DNA of 64,000 nucleotides from Cupriavidus oxalaticus (lineage in GTDB: Bacteria > Pseudomonadota > Gammaproteobacteria > Burkholderiales > Burkholderiaceae): positions 1,488,001-1,552,000 of the forward strand of contig NZ_CP069812.1 in NCBI RefSeq assembly GCF_016894385.1. The letters run 5' to 3'. This document shows positions 44,465-53,376 of this stretch, piece after piece. The notes below the pieces were generated by a model. That model was not told where the DNA came from and ran no database searches. It saw nothing but the letters and a program-made list of their open reading frames with translations. The position numbers and the translations under genes are program-made. How positions within the stretch are numbered: position 1 is the stretch's first letter; each line of letters opens with the position of its first letter.

Positions 44465-47400
44465 TCGCATCCACCTTAAAACCGGCGAAGAGATTGGCGG
44501 CCGCGCCGGCGCCACCATTGCCCTGACACCGTCAACCGACAAGCGCCGCGTCAGCTTGCCGGTGCCGCCGGACTGGGTCATTCCGATCATCTTTATTCCT
44601 GGCGTGATGGGATCCCATCTCCGCATGAGCCGGAAGCGTCAGGCAGAGCTTGAGCGCAATGACAACCGGGCGTGGCGGCCGGACGAGAAGATCGACAGCC
44701 TTTCCCGACGCGGAGACTCACCGAAACGCCGGCAACTGAACTTCGATCCCGACGAGACCGAGGTCGATCGCTACGAGATCACCGAAGACGCGGGAAGGTT
44801 CGACCTGATGGGCGAGGCGACCGCAAATTCCGACAAACGGCACCGCAATGTTCCGGATGGCCTGCCCGATATCGGCTTGCTGATGAGCGCCCCGTTGCCC
44901 GCTGCAGCGGAGCAATGGAAAGCGAAGCGCGGCAGGCATGAGGCCACTGCGGCACAGAAGGCCCGCTGGCGCGGCTGGAGCGAGGTCATGTTCGAATCGT
45001 ACGGCACGGCCATCAAGCTGATGGAAGCGAGAATGAACGATCTGCTGGCACCGACGGGAGAGGTATCGCTTGCCTGGAAGATGCCGCAGAGCATACCGGT
45101 GCTGGACGTGGACCCAAGGGAATGGGGCAGTGATGCAGGCCAGCCATTGACCGAGGATGAGATCCGGCGGGTCGGGAACTGCTGGTATCCGGTCTATGCC
45201 ATGGGATACAACTGGCTGCAAAGCAACGGCGTGTCGGCGGGCAAGCTTGCCAGGCGCGTTGACGAAGTGATCGCGATGTACCAGTCAAACGGACGCCGCT
45301 GTGAGAAGGTCATCATCGTGACGCATTCGATGGGCGGTCTGGTTGCACGTGCCATGCTGAATCCGAAGTACGGCAACGGTATCGACAAGAAGATCCTTGG
45401 CATCTATCACAACGTTCAGCCCCCCGTCGGGGCAGCGGCGGCCTACAAGCGGGTACGCGCCGGTTTCGAGGATGCGAAAGGCAACCTGGTGGCAGCCATC
45501 GAGCGCGCGGTGATCGGCAAGACTGGTAGGGAAGTCACAGCGGTCTTTGCCAACGCGCCAGGTCCATTGGAGTTGCTGCCGAGCGCTTCCTACCCGCGGG
45601 GCTGGCTTCGGGTCCAGACGAGCGAGTACCGGCAGGTGATGGCTTTGCCGGTTGCTTCAGACGAGCCGCTCAAGACATATGTGAGCGAACTGCAGTTGCA
45701 CAAGAAACTGGGAACAGCTAACCCCATCGCGCCTGTTGTCATGGGAGATCCGCTGTATGACATCTACACTCGAAATTCTCAGTCGTGGTGGCGATTGCTG
45801 AACCCTGATTGGGTTAATCCGGCTGAGAAAAAATACAACAAGTCCGACCCCTACGCCAAGGCAAAGCAGCGAATCGCAGATGCTCAAGATTTTCACAAGG
45901 ACATCAACGATTTGTACCACCCGATCACCTACGCAAGCTATGGTGCAGATCCGTCGCAAAGATGCTTCGGTGCGATCACATACCGGGTGAACGCTACGGA
46001 GCTATCGAGGTTTGGCGATCCACTGTCCTGGGAACTTGTCAGCGAAGATGGCGAAGGTCGCATAGTAGTTCGGGCTGAGAATAATCACACTCTGCAACTC
46101 AGACTTGAACCGCCAAATGATGCCGGCGATCAGACCGTTCCAAGCGACGCATCTGCGTCGCGTGTGCGCGGAACTATGGTGTTCAGGCAAACCGGATATG
46201 AGCATCAGAACAGCTACAACGATGACAAGGTTCTGGCGTCATTGCTGTATTCCATCGTCAAGATTGCCAATACGGCGCCATGGTGGGTTCCATGAACTAC
46301 GGCGGGCGTCTCTGCATCGCGTGCCTGGCAGGCCTCTTGCTGATGGCTTGTCAACCGTATTCATACAAGGAGCGTGGCGTGCCGAACCAAGTTGAACTTT
46401 CACCGCAACTGCAAGCTCTGTTTGCCCAAACCAAACTGGTTTGCTTTGGGCGATATGTCCTCGCGGTGCCCGTCGAGGCAGAGTTGATCTTCGGACCGCA
46501 GGACTTCCCAGCCGAAATCCTTACCCATGTTGGCGCAGCGAGCCGAGCCAAGGATTTTGCCGAAGCCCATCGTAGGTCAGTACTCGCGCGGAACGATACT
46601 GCGGTGGTCACCTACTTCGGCCCGGGCCCAACAAGCCATAGTTTTGAAATTCGATCGTTCGAGAACAAAAATGCAAAAGCTTATGGCAACGAGGATGCGC
46701 AAACCTTCGTGGTTTCGGGGAAGCATCTATTTGAATGGTCTTATGGAGGAGAAGAGCTTGCACCACTAGTTCGCGGCCTGCGCGCCCGCGACAACGCCGA
46801 AATCCCAAGGGACCCGGGAGTTTGCATCGACCACGGCTTTATCACCGACAGTAGCGGTAAGTATCAGGAAATCCTGCGGGCGGGCATCGTCCTCCCCAGC
46901 CTGCCAGACATCAGCTTTTCAGTGGACTCGAACAAGCTGGCCAGCGTGGACGGCGCAAACGGCGAAGGGCTGCTCGCGTCCATCGCGGCACAGAAGGCAG
47001 ACCTCGGCAAGCTCTACCCAAAGCTAACCACCCTGCGCGAAGGCAAGCGTATTGTCGGCGTCTGGCAAGGCGAGGAGTCGCTGGTCCGCCGAGCGGACGG
47101 TACCCACGATTTCGAGTGGGAAGCGGTCGGCAAGGAACGCACCACCCTGCATCCGTCGTCCATCGGCGCAAAGATGTACACAAAGGTGGCAGCCAACCGC
47201 ATCGGTGCGGCGGACGAGGCGTCACTGAGCGACGACGAGGCCGTGGCCCTATGGGACCGGCTCCTGGACGGGCTGCGTTTCCGTGTCGATGCGCCGCCGA
47301 CGCAGACTGGCAAGCCTGTCACGGTGCGCTCGGGGCAGGTTGTACCGCGCTCGGGCATGTGGCGTGCCTCGTTGCCGTCCGGCCACCCCATGGGGGCGTG

Positions 47401-47518
47401 GGTGGCTGGCAAGTCCGGCGTGGTGCGGCAGGCAGGGACGCCGATGATCAGCTTCGGGCTTTCGCCGTCAGATGAAGCGCAGGTGGTCTGGACGTGGATG
47501 GGCGAGGCGAATCGAACC
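44427..47518 (+). repeat. Tandem duplication unit, copy 1 (tle4-tli4)
   Basis: Identity with the second copy starts at TCATGATCGAAATCC inside the 3' end of vgrG (44427 versus 47519), giving an offset of 3092 bases. The unit holds the last codons of vgrG, one lipase gene and one immunity gene. Its 5' and 3' thirds are nearly identical to copy 2, whereas about 45660-46915 is clearly diverged. Confidence 0.88.
44454..46295 (+). CDS. tle4: T6SS lipase effector, Tle4-like (copy 1)
   Basis: A 613-residue PGAP1-like alpha/beta hydrolase without signal peptide. The nucleophile elbow THSMGG places Ser292. The acid is Asp559 in GDQTVP and the base His584 in YEHQNSY, giving a plausible triad. The GTG start at 44454 has GGAGG seven bases upstream, inside vgrG, and overlaps vgrG by 11 bases. 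The neighbouring Tli4-type lipoprotein marks it as a Tle4-family phospholipase, like P. aeruginosa TplE, delivered on VgrG to attack phospholipids of competitors. Residues 1-404 match copy 2 almost fully; the rest is about 80 percent identical by eye. Confidence 0.85.
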   Translation: MANDRIHLKTGEEIGGRAGATIALTPSTDKRRVSLPVPPDWVIPIIFIPGVMGSHLRMSRKRQAELERNDNRAWRPDEKIDSLSRRGDSPKRRQLNFDPDETEVDRYEITEDAGRFDLMGEATANSDKRHRNVPDGLPDIGLLMSAPLPAAAEQWKAKRGRHEATAAQKARWRGWSEVMFESYGTAIKLMEARMNDLLAPTGEVSLAWKMPQSIPVLDVDPREWGSDAGQPLTEDEIRRVGNCWYPVYAMGYNWLQSNGVSAGKLARRVDEVIAMYQSNGRRCEKVIIVTHSMGGLVARAMLNPKYGNGIDKKILGIYHNVQPPVGAAAAYKRVRAGFEDAKGNLVAAIERAVIGKTGREVTAVFANAPGPLELLPSASYPRGWLRVQTSEYRQVMALPVASDEPLKTYVSELQLHKKLGTANPIAPVVMGDPLYDIYTRNSQSWWRLLNPDWVNPAEKKYNKSDPYAKAKQRIADAQDFHKDINDLYHPITYASYGADPSQRCFGAITYRVNATELSRFGDPLSWELVSEDGEGRIVVRAENNHTLQLRLEPPNDAGDQTVPSDASASRVRGTMVFRQTGYEHQNSYNDDKVLASLLYSIVKIANTAPWWVP

Positions 47519-47524
47519 TCATGA
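46292..47524 (+). CDS. tli4: T6SS immunity lipoprotein, Tli4-like (copy 1)
   Basis: A 410-residue lipoprotein with lipobox LLMAC (Cys20), so it sits in the periplasm, where the lipase acts. The ATG overlaps the lipase stop (ATGA). Family resemblance is to Tli4 immunity proteins, with an N-terminal domain (about 25-200) and a C-terminal domain (about 215-405). The C-terminal half, from SFSVDSNKLASVDG, is nearly identical to copy 2, while the N-terminal half is only about 60 percent identical. Its last residues (NRTS) and stop codon come from the duplicated vgrG tail. Confidence 0.83.
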   Translation: MNYGGRLCIACLAGLLLMACQPYSYKERGVPNQVELSPQLQALFAQTKLVCFGRYVLAVPVEAELIFGPQDFPAEILTHVGAASRAKDFAEAHRRSVLARNDTAVVTYFGPGPTSHSFEIRSFENKNAKAYGNEDAQTFVVSGKHLFEWSYGGEELAPLVRGLRARDNAEIPRDPGVCIDHGFITDSSGKYQEILRAGIVLPSLPDISFSVDSNKLASVDGANGEGLLASIAAQKADLGKLYPKLTTLREGKRIVGVWQGEESLVRRADGTHDFEWEAVGKERTTLHPSSIGAKMYTKVAANRIGAADEASLSDDEAVALWDRLLDGLRFRVDAPPTQTGKPVTVRSGQVVPRSGMWRASLPSGHPMGAWVAGKSGVVRQAGTPMISFGLSPSDEAQVVWTWMGEANRTS

Positions 47525-50500
47525 TCGAAATCCTGGAGGCCGCAAGTGGCCAATGATCGCATCCACCTAAAAACCGGCGAAGAGATTGGCGGCCGCGCGG
47601 GCGCCACCATTGCCCTGACACCTTCAACCGACAAGCGCCGCGTCAGCTTGCCGGTGCCGCCGGACTGGGTCATTCCGATCATCTTTATTCCCGGCGTGAT
47701 GGGATCCCATCTGCGCATGAGCCGGAAGCGTCAGGCAGAGCTTGAGCGCAATGACAACCGGGCATGGCGGCCGGACGAGAAGATCGACAGCCTTTCCCGA
47801 CGCGGAGACTCACCGAAACGCCGGCAACTGAACTTCGATCCCGACGAGACCGAGGTCGATCGCTACGAGATCACCGAAGACGCGGGAAGGTTCGACCTGA
47901 TGGGCGAGGCGACCGCAAATTCCGACAAGCGGCACCGCAATGTTCCGGATGGCCTGCCCGATATCGGCTTGCTGATGAGTGCCCCGTTGCCCGCTGCGGC
48001 GGAGCAATGGAAGGCGAAGCGCGGCAGGCATGAGGCCACTGCGGCACAGAAGGCCCGCTGGCGCGGCTGGAGCGAGGTCATGTTCGAATCGTACGGCACG
48101 GCCATCAAGCTGATGGAAGCGAGAATGAACGATCTGCTGGCACCGACGGGCGAGGTATCGCTTGCCTGGAAGATGCCGCAGAGCATACCGGTGCTGGACG
48201 TGGACCCAGGGGAGTGGGGCGGTGCAGGCAAGCCGCTGACCGAGGATGAGATCCGGCGGGTCGGGAACTGCTGGTATCCGGTCTATGCCATGGGATACAA
48301 CTGGCTGCAAAGCAACGGCGTGTCGGCGGGCAAGCTTGCCAGGCGCGTTGATGATGTGATCGCGATGTACCAGGCCAATGGGCGCCGCTGCGAGAAGGTC
48401 ATCATCGTGACGCATTCGATGGGCGGTCTGGTTGCTCGTGCCATGCTGAACCCGAAGTATGGCCATGGGATCGACAAGAAGATCCTCGGCATCTATCACA
48501 ACGTCCAGCCTCCTGTCGGGGCAGCGGCGGCCTACAAGCGGGTACGTGCCGGCTTTGAGGATGCGAAAGGCAACCTGATGGGCGCCATCGAACGCGCGGT
48601 GATCGGCAAGACCGGCAAGGAAGTCACAGCGGTCTTTGCCAACGCACCAGGGCCATTGGAGTTGCTGCCGAGTGCTTCTTATCCGCGGGGCTGGCTGCGT
48701 GTCCAGACCAGCGAGTACCGGCAGGTGATGGCGTTGCCGACTGCTTCGGATGAGCCGCTCAAGACTTATCGTGGCGAAATGCAGTTGCATAAAACTTTGG
48801 GAACAGCAAGGCCGGCAGCGCCAGTAGCTGTTGGCGATCCCTTGTATGACATTTACGCCCGCGAATCTGATGCGTGGTGGCGCCTGTTGAACCCGGAGTG
48901 GGTCAATCCTGCCAACAAGAAATATGAAGGATACAGCCCGTATGGATTGGCAACGAAGAGGATTGCCGAAGCGCAGAGGTTTCACAGGGATATCCAGGAT
49001 CTGTACCACCCGACCACCTACGCCAGCTATGGCGCGGACCCTTCTCAAAAAGCCTTCGGTGCAGTCACGTATCGGGTGAACGCAACAGATCTAAAAGGAT
49101 TTGGCGATCCGCTTTCATGGAGGCTTATTAGTGAAGACGGGGAAGGGCGCATTGTTGTTCGCGCCGAAAATCGTCACACCCTGCAACTCAGACTTGAGCC
49201 GCCCATTGATGCCGGCGATCAGACTGTTCCCAGCGAAGCATCAGCATCGCGTGTGCGCGGCACAGTAGTCTTCCGGCAATCCGGCTATGAGCACCAGAAC
49301 AGTTACAACAACGACAAGGTTCTCGCATCATTGTTGTATTCGCTCGTCAAGATCGCCAATACCGCACCGTGGTGGAAAACATGAACGGCTGCGGAAAACT
49401 TGTTGCCATGCTGGCATGTCTGCTGTTGGCTTCTTGCGAGCCATATTCATACAAGGAGAACGGTGTGCCGAACGACGTCGAACTGTCACCACGCCTGCAA
49501 GTTATGTTCGCCAAGACCCGACAGGTCTGCTTCGGAAGATATGTCCTGGAAGTGCCAGCCGAAGCGAAATTGATATTCGGACCGCAGGATTTTCCCGGGA
49601 AAATTGTGACGTACGTCGCTGCAGCAGACCGCTTGACTGAAATGGCGGACGCCTATCGCAAGAAGATTCTGGACAAGGATGACACAGCGAAGATCACCTA
49701 TTTCGGTCGAAGTGCCAAAGTGGGAAGCATAGAAATCCGCTACTACGAAGACGACTTATCCGTGAAATACGGTCTTGAAGGGGCACACACCTTTGCCGCA
49801 GCGGGCAATCATTTGTACGAATGGTTCTATGGCGGAGAAGAGATTGCACCGCTCGTTCGCGGCTTGCGCTTCCGCGACAATGCCGACATACCGGGAGATC
49901 CTGGTGTTTGCATCGACCACGGCTTCATCGCCGACAGCAGCGGCGTACACCAGGAAATCTTGCGGGCAGGCATCGCGCTCCCCAGCCTGCCCGACGTCAG
50001 CTTTTCAGTCGACTCCAACAAGCTGGCGAGCGTGGACGGTGCAAACGGCGAAGGGCTGCTCGCGTCCATCGCGGCGCAGAGAGCGGACCTCGGCAAGCTC
50101 TACCCGAAGCTGACCACCCTGCGCGAAGGCAACCGCACTGTCGGCGTCTGGCAAGGGGAGGAGTCGCTGGTCCGCCGCGCGGACGGTACCCACGATTTCG
50201 AGTGGGAAGCGGTCGGCAAGGAACGCACCACCCTGCATCCGTCGTCCATTGGCGCAAAGATGTACACCAAGGTGGCAGCCAACCGCATCGGCGCCGCGGA
50301 CGAGTCGTCGCTGAGCGACGACGAGGCCGTGGCCCTATGGGACCGGCTCCTGGGCGGGCTGCGTTTCCGTGTCGATGCGCCGCCGACGCAGACCGGCAAG
50401 CCTGTCACGGTGCGCTCGGGGCAGGTTGTACCGCGCTCGGGCATGTGGCGTGCCTCGTTGCCGTCCGGCCACCCCATGGCGGCGTGGGTGGCTGGCAAGT

Positions 50501-50594
50501 CCGGCGTGGTGCGGCAGGCAGGGACGCCGATGATCAGCTTCGGGCTTTCGCCGTCAGATGAAGCACAGGTGGTCTGGACGTGGATGGGCGAGGC
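47519..50594 (+). repeat. Tandem duplication unit, copy 2 (tle4-tli4)
   Basis: The second copy starts with a 27-base remnant of the vgrG 3' end, including the ribosome binding site used by the lipase. It continues through the second lipase and immunity genes to GGCGAGGC at 50594, where similarity to the end of copy 1 (47508) stops. The conserved flank in the immunity genes spans about 46916-47508 and 50005-50594. Confidence 0.88.
47546..49384 (+). CDS. tle4: T6SS lipase effector, Tle4-like (copy 2)
   Basis: A 612-residue paralogue of the lipase at 44454, one residue shorter because of a codon lost in the DPGEWGGAGK region. Ser291 in THSMGG, the GDQTVP Asp and the YEHQNSY His are retained, so it should be active. 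The GTG start keeps the vgrG-derived GGAGG site. Differences from copy 1 cluster after residue about 404: RGEMQLHKTL, the WVNPANKKYEGYSPYG loop and ATKRIAEAQRFHRDI. That is where immunity specificity probably lies. No second vgrG is present, so both lipases may compete for the same spike. Confidence 0.84.
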   Translation: MANDRIHLKTGEEIGGRAGATIALTPSTDKRRVSLPVPPDWVIPIIFIPGVMGSHLRMSRKRQAELERNDNRAWRPDEKIDSLSRRGDSPKRRQLNFDPDETEVDRYEITEDAGRFDLMGEATANSDKRHRNVPDGLPDIGLLMSAPLPAAAEQWKAKRGRHEATAAQKARWRGWSEVMFESYGTAIKLMEARMNDLLAPTGEVSLAWKMPQSIPVLDVDPGEWGGAGKPLTEDEIRRVGNCWYPVYAMGYNWLQSNGVSAGKLARRVDDVIAMYQANGRRCEKVIIVTHSMGGLVARAMLNPKYGHGIDKKILGIYHNVQPPVGAAAAYKRVRAGFEDAKGNLMGAIERAVIGKTGKEVTAVFANAPGPLELLPSASYPRGWLRVQTSEYRQVMALPTASDEPLKTYRGEMQLHKTLGTARPAAPVAVGDPLYDIYARESDAWWRLLNPEWVNPANKKYEGYSPYGLATKRIAEAQRFHRDIQDLYHPTTYASYGADPSQKAFGAVTYRVNATDLKGFGDPLSWRLISEDGEGRIVVRAENRHTLQLRLEPPIDAGDQTVPSEASASRVRGTVVFRQSGYEHQNSYNNDKVLASLLYSLVKIANTAPWWKT

Positions 50595-50604
50595 CAGCCC
50601 ATGA
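49381..50604 (+). CDS. tli4: T6SS immunity lipoprotein, Tli4-like (copy 2)
   Basis: A 407-residue lipoprotein with lipobox LLASC (Cys19). The ATG overlaps the second lipase's stop (ATGA). N-terminal half about 60 percent identical to copy 1, with the shared frame PYSYKE, FGRYVL and LIFGPQDFP; C-terminal half nearly identical. It ends in EASP, probably the ancestral C-terminus. It is convergent with phnM, 19 bases apart, marking the end of the T6SS island. Confidence 0.83.
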   Translation: MNGCGKLVAMLACLLLASCEPYSYKENGVPNDVELSPRLQVMFAKTRQVCFGRYVLEVPAEAKLIFGPQDFPGKIVTYVAAADRLTEMADAYRKKILDKDDTAKITYFGRSAKVGSIEIRYYEDDLSVKYGLEGAHTFAAAGNHLYEWFYGGEEIAPLVRGLRFRDNADIPGDPGVCIDHGFIADSSGVHQEILRAGIALPSLPDVSFSVDSNKLASVDGANGEGLLASIAAQRADLGKLYPKLTTLREGNRTVGVWQGEESLVRRADGTHDFEWEAVGKERTTLHPSSIGAKMYTKVAANRIGAADESSLSDDEAVALWDRLLGGLRFRVDAPPTQTGKPVTVRSGQVVPRSGMWRASLPSGHPMAAWVAGKSGVVRQAGTPMISFGLSPSDEAQVVWTWMGEASP

Positions 50605-50623
50605 ACGCATGCCGCGCCGATGG

Positions 50624-51832
50624 TCAGGCCAGCGCGTGGATTTCCGGCCGCCGGGACGTACCCGTAGCCTCGGCCTGGCCGCCACGGTACCCCGCCGCGA
50701 ACACCATCCGCCCCCCAGACCATGTATGGGTGACCATCGGCTGGCCGGCCACGGTGGCCACGGCTATCACGTCGGCGCGCAGCCCCGGCGCCAGCCGGCC
50801 ACGGTCGCGCAGCAGGCAGGCTTCCGCGGGGTTCGCCGTCACCAGCGCCAGCGCTTCGTTCAGCGGCAACTCGGCCTGCCGGGCGGCGGCATAGGCCGCG
50901 GCGATCAGCGTTGACGGCTGGTAGTCCGAGCACAGGATGGTGCCGACGCCGGCATGGATGGCGTCGATCGCGCGCATCGAACCGCTCTGGCTCTTGCCGC
51001 GCAGCACGTTGGGTGCGCCCAGGATGGTCGGCAGTGCCTGTGCGCACGCCGCTTGCGCGGTCTCCAGGTTGATCGGGAACTCGCTCATGCGCACGCCCAG
51101 CGCCTGCATGGCGGCGATGCGCTGCGGCGAATCGTCGTCATGGCTTGCCGTGGGGATGCCGAGGCGGTGCGCCTGTGCCACCAGCCGGTTGACGCGTTCA
51201 TGCGCGCCATCCAGCGCAGCTGCCTTCTTGTCGGCGGCATCGGCGGCTTCCTCGCGGGTCATGCCGTGGTTGCCCATCATGTAGGCGAGGTAGGCGTCCA
51301 GCGTCTTGAACTGGCCCTGGCCCGGCGAGTGGTCCATCACCGACAGCAGGTCGACCACGCCCTCGGCCATCAGCATTTCCAGCACCGGCACGGCGCTGGA
51401 ATCGGTCACTTCATAGCGGCAATGGATGCGGTTGTCGACCAGGCTATGGCTGCGGAACGCGGCCACGGTGCGCACCAGCGTGGCCGCGGTGTCGACGTTG
51501 CGCACGCCGAAGTGGTTGCCGGCAAAGGAAAGCGCATGGTACGGCGTGGTGATGCCGGCCGCGGCATTGCGGCGATCGACCTGCGCCACGGCGAAATCCA
51601 GCGGGAACAGCACGTTGGCGCGCGGTTCCACCTCTTTCTCGATGGCATCGCAATGCACGTCGATCAACCCTGGCATCACGGTATGGCCGCGCAGGTCGAT
51701 CACGCCGGCGTTCGCAGGCGCGGTGGCCGGCTCGATGGCGGCGATATGGCCGTCCTCGATCAGCAGCGCGCTGTCGTGCAGCACGCGGTCGGGCAGTACC
51801 AGGGTGGCGTGCGTGAGGTAGGTTGCGGTCAT
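50624..51832 (-). CDS. phnM: Alpha-D-ribose 1-methylphosphonate 5-triphosphate diphosphatase
   Basis: A 402-residue amidohydrolase-fold enzyme. Metal ligands are seen in DVHCDAIEK (His60, Asp62), and the characteristic SVMDHSPGQGQF and ASHDDDS motifs are present. PhnM removes pyrophosphate from ribose methylphosphonate triphosphate to give the 5-phosphate substrate of PhnJ. It is the last gene of phnGHIJKLM, 24 bases after phnL. A second, divergent PhnM-type protein is encoded at 57501. Confidence 0.93.
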   Translation of the reverse strand: MTATYLTHATLVLPDRVLHDSALLIEDGHIAAIEPATAPANAGVIDLRGHTVMPGLIDVHCDAIEKEVEPRANVLFPLDFAVAQVDRRNAAAGITTPYHALSFAGNHFGVRNVDTAATLVRTVAAFRSHSLVDNRIHCRYEVTDSSAVPVLEMLMAEGVVDLLSVMDHSPGQGQFKTLDAYLAYMMGNHGMTREEAADAADKKAAALDGAHERVNRLVAQAHRLGIPTASHDDDSPQRIAAMQALGVRMSEFPINLETAQAACAQALPTILGAPNVLRGKSQSGSMRAIDAIHAGVGTILCSDYQPSTLIAAAYAAARQAELPLNEALALVTANPAEACLLRDRGRLAPGLRADVIAVATVAGQPMVTHTWSGGRMVFAAGYRGGQAEATGTSRRPEIHALA

Positions 51833-51856
51833 GTCCGGCTCCGTTGTTCTGGACAG

Positions 51857-52594
51857 TTACTGGCAGTTGGGGGCGAGGGCGGTGGCGGGCTGAAGCGGCA
51901 GCAGGCGCGTGGCCACGGCGTCGCGCACCGCATCGTCGTGGAAGATGCCGATCAGGGCGCGGCCGTCGGCCAGTGCCTCGCGGATCAGCTCGACCACGAC
52001 CGCGCGGTTGTCGGCATCTAGCGACGCGGTCGGCTCGTCGAGCAGCAGGATCGGGTGCCCGCCGATCAGGCCGCGGGCGATGTTGACGCGCTGCTGCTCG
52101 CCGCCGGAAAACGTGGCAGGAGGCAGTTCCCACAGCCGGCGCGGCAGGTTGAGCCGTTCCAGCAGCACCTCGGCGCGGGCCCGCGCTTCTTCATGGCCGG
52201 TGCCGCGCTGTTGCAGCGGGTCGGCCACCACGTCCAGCGCCGACACGCGCGGGATGGCGCGCAGGAACTGGCTGACATAGCCGATCACGTCGCGGCGCAG
52301 CTTCAGCACGCGCTGCTCGGGGGCGTGGTTCAGCTCGACCCACGGCTCGCCGTCGGCGCTGGTGTCGCGCAGGCGGATGCTGCCCTCGGTGGCGAGGTAG
52401 TTGCCGTAAAGGCAGCGCAGCAGCGTACTCTTGCCGGTGCCCGAAGGACCCGACAGCACCAGGCATTCGCCGCGCGCGGCGTCGAAGTCGATTGCGTTCA
52501 GCACCGGCAGGCGGATGCCGCCCTGGTTGTGCAGCGTAAACATCTTGCCGAGGCCGCGGACCTCGACCAGTTTCTGTGCATTGTCTGCTTGCAT
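51857..52594 (-). CDS. phnL: C-P lyase ABC-type ATPase PhnL
   Basis: A 245-residue ABC ATPase without a membrane partner. Walker A is GPSGTGKST, the signature FSGGEQQR, and Walker B LLLDEPTAS. With PhnG, PhnH and PhnI it promotes transfer of the phosphonate onto ATP's ribose. The real start is ATG 52594, matching the family N-terminus. It follows phnK by 5 bases. Confidence 0.93.
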   Translation of the reverse strand: MQADNAQKLVEVRGLGKMFTLHNQGGIRLPVLNAIDFDAARGECLVLSGPSGTGKSTLLRCLYGNYLATEGSIRLRDTSADGEPWVELNHAPEQRVLKLRRDVIGYVSQFLRAIPRVSALDVVADPLQQRGTGHEEARARAEVLLERLNLPRRLWELPPATFSGGEQQRVNIARGLIGGHPILLLDEPTASLDADNRAVVVELIREALADGRALIGIFHDDAVRDAVATRLLPLQPATALAPNCQ

Positions 52595-52599
52595 CGTCG

Positions 52600-53376
52600 T
52601 CAGCCTTGCAGGATGGAAGAGACCAGCAACTGCGTGTAGGGATGCTGCGGGTCGTCGAGGATCTGGTCGGTCAGGCCTTGCTCGACCACGCGGCCGCCCT
52701 GCATCACCAGCGTGCGGTGCGCCAGCAGGCGCGCGACGGCGAGGTCGTGCGTGACCAGCACGGCGGCCAGGCCGAGATCGGAAACCAGCCGGCGCAACAG
52801 GTCGAGCAGGCGAGCCTGCACCGAGACATCGAGCGACGCGGTGGGCTCGTCCATGAACACCAGCCGCGGATGCGTGACCAGGTTGCGCGCGATCTGCAGG
52901 CGCTGCTGCATGCCGCCGGAGAACGTGCCGGGTACATCGTCGAGGCGGCCCAGGTCGATCTCCATTTTTTCCAGCCAGCTGCCGGCGACTTCGCGCAGGT
53001 TGCCGTAGTGGCGCTCGCCCACGGCCATCAGCCGCTCGGCGATATTGGCGCCGGCGCTGACCTGCATGCGCAGGCCGTCGCGGGCATGCTGGCGCACGAA
53101 GCCCCAGTCGGTGCGTGCCAGCAGCCGCATGCGTGCGCTCGACAGCGTGGCCAGGTCGGTCAGGCCGGATTCGCGCATGTCGTAGCTGACGCTGCCGCGC
53201 TGCGGCGGCGCCTGCATCGACAAGGCCTGCAGCAGCGTGCTCTTGCCCGAGCCGGATTCGCCGACCACGCATAGCACTTCGCCGGGATAGAGGTCGAAGC
53301 TGACGTCATGGCAGCCATGCAGGCCGTCCCAGGTGCGCGTCAGGTTGCGCACCGACAGCAGCGGGGTCGCGCTCAT
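52600..53376 (-). CDS. phnK: C-P lyase ABC-type ATPase PhnK
   Basis: A 258-residue ABC ATPase. Walker A is GESGSGKST, the signature FSGGMQQR, and Walker B LVFMDEPTASLD. PhnK binds the PhnGHIJ core via PhnJ and uses ATP to open it. The ATG at 53376 overlaps the phnJ stop by four bases, so translation is coupled. Length matches E. coli PhnK. Confidence 0.93.
   Translation of the reverse strand: MSATPLLSVRNLTRTWDGLHGCHDVSFDLYPGEVLCVVGESGSGKSTLLQALSMQAPPQRGSVSYDMRESGLTDLATLSSARMRLLARTDWGFVRQHARDGLRMQVSAGANIAERLMAVGERHYGNLREVAGSWLEKMEIDLGRLDDVPGTFSGGMQQRLQIARNLVTHPRLVFMDEPTASLDVSVQARLLDLLRRLVSDLGLAAVLVTHDLAVARLLAHRTLVMQGGRVVEQGLTDQILDDPQHPYTQLLVSSILQG

Noticed and set aside
43790..44626. Minus-strand frames at 43790-44626 and 47014-47718 that share an almost identical N-terminal part
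   Set aside because: The likeness is explained by the tandem duplication of the lipase gene start; both are antisense shadows.
51857..53272. Upstream extension of the phnL frame through phnK
   Set aside because: The extra part is the off-frame reading of phnK; phnL starts at 52594 with its family N-terminus.
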